DNA from: Nocardioides okcheonensis
GTDB taxonomy: Bacteria; Actinomycetota; Actinomycetes; Propionibacteriales; Nocardioidaceae
Assembly: GCF_020991065.1 (NCBI RefSeq)
Contig: NZ_CP087710.1
Coordinates: 3,472,001-3,536,000, forward strand
Length of the DNA stretch: 64,000 nucleotides
Direction of reading: 5' to 3'
The notes beneath the pieces were generated by a model. The model was not told the origin of the DNA. It worked only from the letters and a program-made list of their open reading frames with translations, and did no database searches. The number at the start of each line of letters is the position of its first letter. The stretch's first letter is position 1. Both the position numbers and the translations under genes were made by a program. Below are positions 36,875 through 45,119 of the stretch, piece by piece.

Positions 36875-37336
36875 GTGACCACGCACGCCGAGCCCCGCAG
36901 CTACACGATCCGCGAGACGGCGGCCCTCACCGGGCTGCCGGCGAGCACGCTGCGCTACTACGAGCAGGTCGGGGTGATCCCCCCGATCAGCCGCGGCGCG
37001 AGCAGCGGGCACCGCGTCTACGGCGAGGCCGACCTCGACCAGCTGATGTCGGTGTCCTGCCTGGCCGCGACCGGCATGGGGCTCGACGACATGCGCCACT
37101 ACATGGCCAACGCCCGACGGGGCGCCGCCGCGGCGGCCGGGCAGCGCGAGCTGCTCGAGCAGCAGCAGCGGCACCTCACCGTCGAGGCGGAGCGGCTGGC
37201 CCTGCGCCAGCGCTACGTCGACCTCAAGATCGCCTACTGGCAGGCGGTCGAGGACGGCGACGCCGGGCGCGCCGACGAGATCTCGGCGCGCGCCCGGGCG
37301 ATGGCCGAGGAGCTGCGCGCGGTCACCGACCACTAG
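36875..37336 (+). CDS. MerR-family regulator, probable AdhR-like
   Basis: The 153-residue protein has the MerR winged helix-turn-helix ([24 protein letters not shown], residues 10-33; [13 protein letters not shown]) and a C-terminal antiparallel coiled coil ([19 protein letters not shown]). It has no metal-site cysteines except one internal Cys, so it is unlike metal sensors and more like aldehyde- or electrophile-responsive regulators. The palindrome in its own promoter and the alcohol dehydrogenase 70 nt downstream support joint control of both genes. Confidence 0.85.
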   Translation: MTTHAEPRSYTIRETAALTGLPASTLRYYEQVGVIPPISRGASSGHRVYGEADLDQLMSVSCLAATGMGLDDMRHYMANARRGAAAAAGQRELLEQQQRHLTVEAERLALRQRYVDLKIAYWQAVEDGDAGRADEISARARAMAEELRAVTDH

Positions 37337-37406
37337 TCGGGCCACGGCCCGACCGCCGTCCGGGCGCCGCCCGGAGGTCCCCCGAGGAAGCAAGGAGATT
37401 TCCACC

Positions 37407-38447
37407 ATGCGCGTGAACGCCTACGCCGCCCCCGCCGCCGGCCAGCCGCTCGAGCCGATCACCATCGAGCGCCGCGAGGTCGGCGCCAACGACGTGCTCA
37501 TCGACATCGAGTACGCCGGCATCTGCCACTCCGACATCCACACCGTCAACGGCGACTGGGGCCCGCAGCCCTTCCCCGTCGTGCCGGGCCACGAGATCGT
37601 CGGCACCGTCACCGCGGTCGGCTCCGACGTCTCGCGCCACCAGGTCGGCGACCGCGTCGGCGTCGGCTGCATGGTCAACTCCTGCGGCGAGTGCGACAAC
37701 TGCCGCGCCGGTGACGAGCAGTACTGCCGCCAGGGCATGGTCGGCACGTACGCCGCCACGGACCGCGACGGCACCACCACCCAGGGCGGCTACTCCCAGA
37801 AGGTCGTGGTCGACGCCGACTACGTCCTCTCGGTCCCCGAGGGCCTCGACCCCGCCGCAGCCACCCCGCTGCTGTGCGCCGGCATCACGACGTACTCCCC
37901 GCTCAGGCACTGGAACGCCGGCCCCGGCAAGAAGGTCGCCGTCGTCGGCCTGGGCGGCCTCGGCCACATGGCCGTCAAGATCGCCCACGCGATGGGCGCC
38001 GAGGTGACCGTGCTGTCGCAGTCGCTGAAGAAGCAGGAGGACGGCCTGCGTCTCGGCGCCGACCACTACTACGCGACCTCCGACGAGGGGACCTTCGAGA
38101 CCCTCGCCAGCTCGTTCGACCTGATCATCAACACCGTCAGCGCCAAGATCGACGTCAGCGCCTACCTCGGCCTGCTCGCGGTCAACGGTGCGATGGTCAA
38201 CGTCGGCGCTCCCGCCGAGCCGCTCGACGTCAACGTGTTCTCGCTGCTCAGCAACCGGCGCACGTTCGCCGGCTCCATGATCGGCGGCATCGCCGAGACC
38301 CAGGAGATGCTCGACTTCTGCGCCGAGCACGGCATCGTCAGCGAGATCGAGCTGATCCGGGCCGACCAGGTCAACGAGGCCTACGAGCGGGTGCTCGCCT
38401 CCGACGTGCGCTACCGCTTCGTGATCGACAGCAGCACCCTCGCCTGA
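37407..38447 (+). CDS. zinc NAD(P)-dependent alcohol dehydrogenase
   Basis: The 346-residue medium-chain dehydrogenase belongs to the cinnamyl alcohol/YahK-type branch. Catalytic zinc ligands are Cys40 and His62-Glu63 (GICHSD, GHEIVG), and structural zinc cysteines are 93, 96, 99 and 107. The coenzyme fold is [21 protein letters not shown]. It reduces aldehydes or oxidises primary alcohols. A clear AAGGAG site precedes the ATG. With the MerR regulator it looks like an aldehyde-detoxifying pair. Confidence 0.9.
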   Translation: MRVNAYAAPAAGQPLEPITIERREVGANDVLIDIEYAGICHSDIHTVNGDWGPQPFPVVPGHEIVGTVTAVGSDVSRHQVGDRVGVGCMVNSCGECDNCRAGDEQYCRQGMVGTYAATDRDGTTTQGGYSQKVVVDADYVLSVPEGLDPAAATPLLCAGITTYSPLRHWNAGPGKKVAVVGLGGLGHMAVKIAHAMGAEVTVLSQSLKKQEDGLRLGADHYYATSDEGTFETLASSFDLIINTVSAKIDVSAYLGLLAVNGAMVNVGAPAEPLDVNVFSLLSNRRTFAGSMIGGIAETQEMLDFCAEHGIVSEIELIRADQVNEAYERVLASDVRYRFVIDSSTLA

Positions 38448-38458
38448 CGGCGCACCCA

Positions 38459-38548
38459 GCCGAGTCGGCAGCACCTGGGCCCCCGATCCTGCCGACTCGG
38501 CAGGGTCGGGGGTCAGGTTGTGCCGACCCGGCGGAGTCGCGGGTCAGG
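38459..38548. repeat. palindromic repeat cluster (family B)
   Basis: GCCGAGTCGGCA (38459-38470) and TGCCGACTCGGC (38490-38501) are perfect inverted arms. A 28-bp unit beginning TGCCGAC at 38490 is repeated at 38521 with 24 of 28 bases identical. The cluster fills the gap between convergent adh and helicase genes; the last copy runs over the helicase stop. It could serve as a bidirectional terminator. Confidence 0.75.
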
Positions 38549-40190
38549 CGTCGGCCTGCAGGTCCCCGGCGTCGATGATCCGGTAGGCGTAGCCCTGCTC
38601 GGCGAGGAAGCGCTGGCGGTTCTGCGCGAAGTCGGCGTCGACGGTGTCGCGTGAGACGATCGTGTAGAAGTGGGCGCTGCGCCCCTCGGTCTTGGGACGC
38701 AGCAGCCGGCCCAGCCGCTGCGCCTCCTCCTGGCGGGAGCCGAAGGACCCGCTGACCTGGATCGCCACCTCGGCCGAAGGCAGGTCGACGGAGAAGTTGG
38801 CGACCTTGCTCACGACCAGCAGCCCGACCTCGCCGGAGCGGAACGCGTCGAAGAGCCGCTGACGCTCCTTGACCGTCGTCTCGCCCTTGATCACGGGCGC
38901 GTCGAGCATCGCGCTGATCTCGTCGAGCTGGTCGATGTACTGGCCGATCACGAGGGTCGGCTGCCCGGCGTGCTGCCTCACCAGGTCCTTGACCACGTCG
39001 ATCTTGGCGTGCGTGCACGACGCCAGCCGGTAGCGGGTGTCGGGGTCGCTGGTGGCGTAGGCCAGCCGCTCGCCGTCGGGGAGCGTCACCCGCACCTCCA
39101 CGCAGTCGGCCGGCGCGATGTAGCCCTGCGCCTCGATGTCCTTCCACGGCGCGTCGTAGCGCTTCGGCCCGATGAGCGAGAACACCTCGCCCTCGCGGCC
39201 GTCCTCGCGCACCAGGGTCGCGGTCAGGCCGAGCCGGCGCCGGGCCTGGAGGTCGGCGGTCATCCGGAAGATCGGGGCGGGCAGCAGGTGCACCTCGTCG
39301 TAGACGATGAGGCCCCAGTCGCGGGCGTCGAGCAGCTCGAGGTGCGGGTAGACGCCCTTGCGCTTCATCGTCAGCACCTGGTAGGTCGCGATCGTGACCG
39401 GCCGGATCTCCTTGACGGCGCCGGAGTACTCGCCGATCTCGTCGGCGGTCAGCGACGTACGCCGGACCAGCTCGTCCTTCCACTGGCGGGCGCTGACCGT
39501 GTTGGTGACCAGGATCAGCGTGGTCGCCCCGGCGTGGGCCATCGAGGCGGCGCCGACGATGGTCTTGCCCGCGCCGCAGGGGAGCACCACGACGCCCGAG
39601 CCGCCGTCCCAGAAGGACTGCGCGGCGTCGCGCTGGTAGGGGCGGAGCGTCCAGCCGTCCTCGGCCAGGTCGATGGCGTGCGCCTCGCCGTCGACGTAGC
39701 CCGCGAAGTCCTCGGCCGGCCAGCCCAGCTTGAGCAGCGCCTGCTTGAGGTTGCCCCGCTCGCTCGGGTGGACCGCGACGGTGTCGTCGTCGATGCGGGC
39801 GCCGACCATGCCGGCGACCTTCTTGGCGCGCAGCACCTCCTCGAGGACGGGGCGGTCCACCGACGACAGGACCAGGCCGTGCACCGGGTGCTTCTCCAGG
39901 CGCAGCCGCCCGTAGCGGCCCATCGTCTCGGCCACGTCGACGAGCAGCGCGTGCGGCACGGCGTACCGGCTCCAGGTGAGGAGCGCGTCGACGACCTGCT
40001 CGGCGTCGTGGCCGGCGGCCCGGGCGTTCCAGAGGCCGAGGGGCGTGAGCCGGTAGGTGTGGATGTGCTCGGGGGAGCGCTCGAGCTCGGCGAACGGCGC
40101 GATCGCCTTGCGGGCCTCGGCGGCCGACGGGTGGTCGACCTCGAGCAGCAGCGTCTTGTCCGACTGGACGATCAGGGGGCCGTCGTTCAC
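38544..40190 (-). CDS. XPB-type DNA repair helicase
   Basis: The 548-residue superfamily 2 helicase is the bacterial XPB (ERCC3), as in Rv0861c. The N-terminal helicase_C_3-like domain is followed by Walker A PCGAGKT, Walker B YDEVHLLP, and helicase C motifs (VSGSFGSRQEEAQRLGRLLRPK). XPB unwinds DNA 3'-5' and has been tied to nucleotide-excision repair, though the bacterial role is not settled. GTG 40190 overlaps the CGNR stop by 4 nt. The C-terminal end overlaps a repeat cluster. Confidence 0.92.
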   Translation of the reverse strand: MNDGPLIVQSDKTLLLEVDHPSAAEARKAIAPFAELERSPEHIHTYRLTPLGLWNARAAGHDAEQVVDALLTWSRYAVPHALLVDVAETMGRYGRLRLEKHPVHGLVLSSVDRPVLEEVLRAKKVAGMVGARIDDDTVAVHPSERGNLKQALLKLGWPAEDFAGYVDGEAHAIDLAEDGWTLRPYQRDAAQSFWDGGSGVVVLPCGAGKTIVGAASMAHAGATTLILVTNTVSARQWKDELVRRTSLTADEIGEYSGAVKEIRPVTIATYQVLTMKRKGVYPHLELLDARDWGLIVYDEVHLLPAPIFRMTADLQARRRLGLTATLVREDGREGEVFSLIGPKRYDAPWKDIEAQGYIAPADCVEVRVTLPDGERLAYATSDPDTRYRLASCTHAKIDVVKDLVRQHAGQPTLVIGQYIDQLDEISAMLDAPVIKGETTVKERQRLFDAFRSGEVGLLVVSKVANFSVDLPSAEVAIQVSGSFGSRQEEAQRLGRLLRPKTEGRSAHFYTIVSRDTVDADFAQNRQRFLAEQGYAYRIIDAGDLQADA

Positions 40191-40750
40191 TGCGCCGCCG
40201 CCGCGGCCGGGGCGTCGCCGTCGTGCTGCGCGCGCACCGCCTTCTGCCGTGCCCGGAACGCCGCCACGTTGGCGCGCGAGGAGCACCGGTCGGAGCAGTA
40301 GCGGCGCGACTGGTTGGGCGAGGTGTCGACGAACACGTGGTCGCACTTGGGCTCCGAGCACGTCCCGAGCCGGGTCGCGCCGAGGTCGCACACGAGGGTG
40401 GCCAGGCCCATCAGCGCCTCGCCGATCAGCAGCTCGGCGACCGACGCGGCGCGGTTGGCCACGTGCATGTGGAGGTGGGTGGGGTCGTGGTCGGAGATCA
40501 TCGGGGTGACCGGGTGCCGGGCGAGCAGGTCGTTGAGCTGGCTCACCACCAGGCGTACGTCGTCGGCCTGGGAGGCCTCGAAGACCGGGCGCAGCTCGGC
40601 GCGGAAGGTCTCCAGCGCGGCCACGTCGTCCGTCACGACCGACCGGTGGAGCCAGGAGCGGTCCGCGAGGTGCTCACGCAGGGCGGCCTCGTCGGGCAGC
40701 TCGGCGTTGACGAGCGCGGCGGAGCGCTCGGCGTAGCGGAGGAAGTCCAT
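40187..40750 (-). CDS. CGNR zinc-finger / ABATE-domain protein
   Basis: The 187-residue protein has an N-terminal ABATE (putative stress-induced regulator) domain and a C-terminal CGNR finger, CSEPKCDHVFVDTSPNQSRRYCSDRCSSR, whose four cysteines bind zinc (only the middle is non-canonical). It should bind DNA and act as a regulator. It lies between two helicase-type genes and overlaps the XPB gene by 4 nt. An XPB-CGNR link may be of functional interest. Confidence 0.85.
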   Translation of the reverse strand: MDFLRYAERSAALVNAELPDEAALREHLADRSWLHRSVVTDDVAALETFRAELRPVFEASQADDVRLVVSQLNDLLARHPVTPMISDHDPTHLHMHVANRAASVAELLIGEALMGLATLVCDLGATRLGTCSEPKCDHVFVDTSPNQSRRYCSDRCSSRANVAAFRARQKAVRAQHDGDAPAAAAAQ

Positions 40751-40786
40751 CCGACCATTCTACGAACGCGTCCGCACGGGCGGGCC

Positions 40787-43054
40787 TCACGCCCGGCGCA
40801 CGCCGGTGATGCGGTGCACGGCGAACTCGCGCAGGTCGTCGGAGCGGTGGTCGAAGGCCGAGAGCCGGCCGCCGTCGAGCCGGCGCGGGTCGACGACGCG
40901 CTCGCCCGTCGCGCCGTGGTTGTCGACGTAGCCGATCACCACGGTGGTCCCCGCCTCGATCGCCTCGCGGAGCGCGGCGAGCGCGCCCGACGGCGTGGTC
41001 GTCGCGGCGCTGGGCGGGCGTGACGACTCCGCCCGGTCGCCGGCGCGGATCGCCGTCGCGACGGCCTGCACCTGCGCGACCTGCCGGGCCTCGACCGCGC
41101 CGGCCGGACGCCGCCCGCGCCGGGAGCGGGCCCGCTGGAGGTCGGGACGGCTGACCCGGACCGTGCCGTCGGCGGCCTCGACCACCGGCGCCGCACCCAG
41201 CTCGCGCAGGCGCGGCAGCAGCACGTCGAGCGGGGAGGTCGCGATCGCGACGGTGGGGGCGAGCAGCCGCAGCCCGAGCGAGCGGGCCCGCGGGTCGTGG
41301 ACGAGAGCCGCGAGCGCCGCCTCGTCGTCGGCGCGCAGGAACGCCTCGGCGTGGCCGACCCGGACCGTGCCGAAGGTCCGCGACACGTCGTCGACGAGGA
41401 AGTCCAGCGGCTGGGGGACCGGCGTCTGGGAGACCGAGGCGAGGAAGTCGCGGACCTCGGCGGCCGACCAGCCCGCGTCGAAGGCCCGCCGCAGGGAGCC
41501 GGCGCTGAACCGGTAGACCGTCGCGCCGCCGCGGGACTCCACGTCGGCGAGCAGGTGCAGCCGGCGGGCGACCTCGGTCTCCAGCGGGCCGGGCGCGACG
41601 GCCGTCAGGTCGGCCTGGAGGAGCACGTGGTCGACGGGCTGGGGGAGGTGCGGGTCGATGGCCGCGGCCGCGCCCGGCAGGTCGCCCTCCGCGACCCGTC
41701 GGCCGCTCGGCGGCAGGCCGCCCGCGCCGCCGACGCCGAGCACCGCGGCCTCGCCCAGCGCCGCCGCCACCAGGTCGGTGAAGATCGTCGGACGCCGCGG
41801 GCGCAGCCACTCGACGTGCCGCACCAGCGACGCCGTCCCGGTCCCGGCGGCCAGCACCTCGCCCTCGGCCGTCTGCGACCACACCCGCAGCGCCAGCCGG
41901 CGGGCCTCCTCCGCGAGGCCGCTGGAGAGCTCGGGCGACAGCGCGTTCCAGGTCTTGCCGGCGGCGTCGCGGCTGCCGACGAGGGACGGGACCCGGCTGC
42001 TCGAGAGCCACCCGCCCACGAGGCTCGCCCACCGCTGCGCCATCGGGCGGGCGGACCACACGTCGAACTCGTCGGTCGGGAGCCAGGCCGGCGACCCGTC
42101 GGGCTCGGTGCCCTCCGCGACGAGGCCCGTCGCGAGGGCCACCTCCACGACGAGCGCCGCCTCGCCCTCGTCGACGTGCAGGTCGCGCGCCACGACCTTG
42201 AGGTCGCGCACCGCGAGCCCGCCGCTGCGCAGCACGCCCGGGGGGTGCACCCCCCACTGGTCCAGCAGCAGCTCGACGCGACGGACCACGTCGAACGCGG
42301 CGCCCGCCGCCGTCCGCGCCACGAGCGCCGGGTCGCGGGTGGACGTGGCGAGCCCGGGCACGTCGTCGACCGGCTCGGTGGTCGTGCGCCCGCCGCGCAG
42401 GGCGAGACCGACCTCGCCCGGCAGGACGACGGTGGTGCCCTCGCGCGGCACGAGCAGCCGCCGGGCGAGCAGCTCCTCGGCCGGGGACGCGGCGTCGGCG
42501 GGGGTGACGGTGCGGCGCGCGGCGCCGGTCGTGCCCTCGCCCCCGTGGGCGTCGACGTGGCGCAGCAGCGCCTGCGCCGCCGGGCTGAGCTCGGCGACGA
42601 GGCCGGCGACGACCTCCGGGTCTTCGGGCTCCGGGCTGCTCGGTCGCAGGCCGCTGACCGGGCCCGGACCACCGCGCATCGCGTCGGCCACGCCGGTCAG
42701 CGCCCGCAGGCCACCGGGCGCCTCCCAGGCGAGCGCCAGGTCGAGCAGGTGCTGCAGCGCGGCCTGCGTCCGTGCGGGATCCGCGTGCACGACCTCGACA
42801 AGTCGCTCCGGAGTGGTTTGACCGACCACGATCAGGGCATCAAGCACGGAAAGCTCGAGGCGGTCGAGGCCGTCGAGGGCGCGATGAATCGACGAGCGCG
42901 TGGCGGCCCGCGAGGCCAGCTGCGACGAATCCTGAGGGGCGGGCGTGGCGAGATCCGGACGGGCCCCGAGCAGGGCGACGAGACGCTCGTCGGGCCAGCC
43001 GCGCAGCTGGTCGGCGAGGGTGCGTGCGGGTGTCGCCCGTCGTTGGCTGGACAT
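40787..43054 (-). CDS. helicase-associated protein with C-terminal WYL-like domain (Rv0862c-like)
   Basis: The 755-residue protein matches the helicase_C_3/XPB-associated family in length and layout, beside XPB as in Rv0862c/Rv0861c. N-terminal winged-helix repeats (LDRLELSVLDALIVVGQTT) are followed by the helicase C3-like core. The end resembles a WYL domain (TVVIGYVDNHGATGERVVDP, then DDLREFAVHRITGV). No Walker motifs are seen, so it is not itself an ATPase and may partner XPB. ATG 43054 gives the expected start; the gene is divergent from PP2C. Confidence 0.85.
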   Translation of the reverse strand: MSSQRRATPARTLADQLRGWPDERLVALLGARPDLATPAPQDSSQLASRAATRSSIHRALDGLDRLELSVLDALIVVGQTTPERLVEVVHADPARTQAALQHLLDLALAWEAPGGLRALTGVADAMRGGPGPVSGLRPSSPEPEDPEVVAGLVAELSPAAQALLRHVDAHGGEGTTGAARRTVTPADAASPAEELLARRLLVPREGTTVVLPGEVGLALRGGRTTTEPVDDVPGLATSTRDPALVARTAAGAAFDVVRRVELLLDQWGVHPPGVLRSGGLAVRDLKVVARDLHVDEGEAALVVEVALATGLVAEGTEPDGSPAWLPTDEFDVWSARPMAQRWASLVGGWLSSSRVPSLVGSRDAAGKTWNALSPELSSGLAEEARRLALRVWSQTAEGEVLAAGTGTASLVRHVEWLRPRRPTIFTDLVAAALGEAAVLGVGGAGGLPPSGRRVAEGDLPGAAAAIDPHLPQPVDHVLLQADLTAVAPGPLETEVARRLHLLADVESRGGATVYRFSAGSLRRAFDAGWSAAEVRDFLASVSQTPVPQPLDFLVDDVSRTFGTVRVGHAEAFLRADDEAALAALVHDPRARSLGLRLLAPTVAIATSPLDVLLPRLRELGAAPVVEAADGTVRVSRPDLQRARSRRGRRPAGAVEARQVAQVQAVATAIRAGDRAESSRPPSAATTTPSGALAALREAIEAGTTVVIGYVDNHGATGERVVDPRRLDGGRLSAFDHRSDDLREFAVHRITGVRRA

Positions 43055-43074
43055 CCCTCTTACGCTACTCGCCT

Positions 43075-43094
43075 GGTCGGCACCCCCGCCGACC
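43075..43094. other. inverted repeat in divergent helicase/PP2C gap
   Basis: GGTCGGC, 6 bp, GCCGACC form perfect 7-bp arms 33 bp before the PP2C ATG and 21 bp before the helicase gene. A shared operator is possible. Confidence 0.35.
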
Positions 43095-43126
43095 AACTGG
43101 GCACGGGGCAGCGAAGAGGGCCGGGC

Positions 43127-43942
43127 ATGAAGAACGTCGACCTGCACCACGGGGCGTCGAGCGACGTCGGACTGGTGCGCAAGGTCAACGAGGACTCCTA
43201 CCTGGTGGCGCCGCCGGTCTTCGTCGTCGCCGACGGCATGGGCGGTCACTCCGGCGGCGACGTCGCGAGCCAGATGGTGGTCGAGGAGTTCCAGCGCCTC
43301 GCGGGCGACTACGACCCCGCCCGCGGTGCCGAGCAGGTGGCCGACGCGCTCGCCCGCGCCCAGGCCCGCATCGTCGACTACGGCGACGCCCACCGCGCGC
43401 TGACCCCGGGCTGGCACGCCGGCACGACGGCGGTCGTCGCGGTGCTGGTCGACGACCACGGCGTGACGAAGTGGCTGCTCGCCAACCTCGGCGACTCCCG
43501 GATCTACCGGATCACCGAGGGCCGGCTCGAGCAGGTGAGCGTCGACCACTCCGTCGTCCAGGAGCTGGTCGACGCCGGCGAGATCACCCTCGAGGAGGCC
43601 GCCGTCCACCCCGAGCGGCACGTCATCACGCGGGCGCTCGGCAGCCCGGAGGGCATCCAGCCCGACTTCTTCCTGCTCCCGCTCGGCTCGGTCGAGCGCC
43701 TGCTGCTGTGCAGCGACGGCGTGACCGGGATGATCGAGGACAAGGAGATCGAGGAGATCCTCGAGAGCGTCCCCGACCCGCGCGACGCGGCCGACCGGCT
43801 GGTCCGGGCCGCCGTGGCCGCCGGTGGTCGCGACAACGCCACGGCGATCGTCGTCGATGTGGTGGGATTGGTGAAGGACGCCACCTACGACTCGCAGCGC
43901 CAGCTGCAGAGTCTCGAATCCAAGCTGGGGGGACGACAGTGA
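43127..43942 (+). CDS. PP2C-family Ser/Thr protein phosphatase
   Basis: The 271-residue phosphatase has the metal-binding motifs RKVNEDSYL, VADGMGGHSGGD, GDSRIYR, LLLCSDGVTGM and GGRDNATAIVVD, as in mycobacterial PstP but without its membrane segment or extracytoplasmic part. It would undo Ser/Thr phosphorylation. Its partner here is an FHA protein that overlaps it by 4 nt. No kinase gene is in view. Confidence 0.92.
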   Translation: MKNVDLHHGASSDVGLVRKVNEDSYLVAPPVFVVADGMGGHSGGDVASQMVVEEFQRLAGDYDPARGAEQVADALARAQARIVDYGDAHRALTPGWHAGTTAVVAVLVDDHGVTKWLLANLGDSRIYRITEGRLEQVSVDHSVVQELVDAGEITLEEAAVHPERHVITRALGSPEGIQPDFFLLPLGSVERLLLCSDGVTGMIEDKEIEEILESVPDPRDAADRLVRAAVAAGGRDNATAIVVDVVGLVKDATYDSQRQLQSLESKLGGRQ

Positions 43943-45108
43943 GCGCAGAGGCCGGCGCAGCGGGCAGGTTCGCGACGGGGGACTGGTACGCCGTGGTCGG
44001 CGAGCAGGTCACCGTCCTGCTGCCGAGCAGCCAGCGCGGCCGGGTGGCCGCGCTCTGGGAGCTCGCCGACGGCGGCGCCGACGCCGACACCCTGCTCGAC
44101 GCCCTGCTCGCCGGCGGGCTGTCCTCGCTCGACCACCTCGCCCTCGTGGCCCGCTCGGACGGCAGCACCCGCGTCCTCGTGCGGGGCGCCCCGTCCGCCC
44201 GCGTGGTGTCGGCGGCCGGCGAGTCGGTCCTCACCGCGGAGCCCGGCACGACCTGGCACGAGCAGGTCCTCGCCGGCGAGGTGTCGGTCCGCCTGGCCGT
44301 GGCCGGCGACGGTCCGGTCGAGCACACCCTCACCCCCGGCCTGGCCCGGGTGTCGGTCGTCGAGATCGGCCCGGAGCGTGCCGCCGCCGACGACGTACGC
44401 CCCCCGGCGCCGGCGGCCGAGCCCGCTCCCGTCGCCGCGCCCGAGCCGACGCCCGAGCCCACTCCCGTCGCCGAGCCCGAGCCCACGCCCGAGCCCACGC
44501 CCGAGCCCACGCCCGAGCCCACGCCCGAGCCCGCACCGCCCGTCGCCGACGCCGCGCCGGCACCCGAGCCGGTCGCGGTGCCCGCCGAGCCGATGACGTT
44601 CGGCCAGCCCGACGAGGACCCGACGCCGACCGGCGAGACGCCGGCCGTGCAGGATGACTGGGACCGCGACGGGCAGACCGTCGCCGGCCCGCCCGCCCCC
44701 GACTTCCAGCGTCCGCCGGTCCCCGGCCAGGAGATCGGCCCGGAGGTGGTGTCCGCGCCCGTCGCCTCGCTGGTGTTCTCCACCGGTGACGTGGTCGCGG
44801 TCGACCGCACCGTGCTGGTCGGTCGCGCGCCGGAGGCCCGCCGGTTCGCCTCCCACGACCAGCCCCACGTGGTGACCGTCGCCAGCCCGCACCAGGAGAT
44901 CTCCTCGACCCACCTCGAGATCCGTCCCGGCGCCGGGGCGGACCACGGCTCGGCCATCGTGACCGACCTGGGCTCGACCAACGGCACCGTGCTCGCGCAG
45001 CCCGGCCTCGACCCGGAGGAGCTCACGGCCGGCATCGCCGTCAGCCTGATCCCGGGCGCCGTCCTCGACCTGGGCGACGGCGTCACCATCCAGGTGACCA
45101 ACCCCTGA
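43939..45108 (+). CDS. FHA-domain protein with Pro/Glu repeat linker
   Basis: The 389-residue protein has a globular N-terminal part (about residues 1-150), a linker of repeated EPTP/PEP units (about 155-205), and a C-terminal FHA domain (about 275-385, VLVGRAPEARRF, SPHQEISSTHLEI, VTDLGSTNGTVL). FHA domains bind phospho-threonine. The GTG overlaps the phosphatase stop by 4 nt. It is likely a scaffold in a kinase/phosphatase pathway. Confidence 0.88.
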   Translation: MSAEAGAAGRFATGDWYAVVGEQVTVLLPSSQRGRVAALWELADGGADADTLLDALLAGGLSSLDHLALVARSDGSTRVLVRGAPSARVVSAAGESVLTAEPGTTWHEQVLAGEVSVRLAVAGDGPVEHTLTPGLARVSVVEIGPERAAADDVRPPAPAAEPAPVAAPEPTPEPTPVAEPEPTPEPTPEPTPEPTPEPAPPVADAAPAPEPVAVPAEPMTFGQPDEDPTPTGETPAVQDDWDRDGQTVAGPPAPDFQRPPVPGQEIGPEVVSAPVASLVFSTGDVVAVDRTVLVGRAPEARRFASHDQPHVVTVASPHQEISSTHLEIRPGAGADHGSAIVTDLGSTNGTVLAQPGLDPEELTAGIAVSLIPGAVLDLGDGVTIQVTNP

Positions 45109-45119
45109 GCGACACCACC

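Noticed and set aside
44400..44560. Tandem DNA repeat of GAGCCCACGCCC units
   Set aside because: It encodes the EPTP linker inside an FHA protein and shows no role beyond coding.
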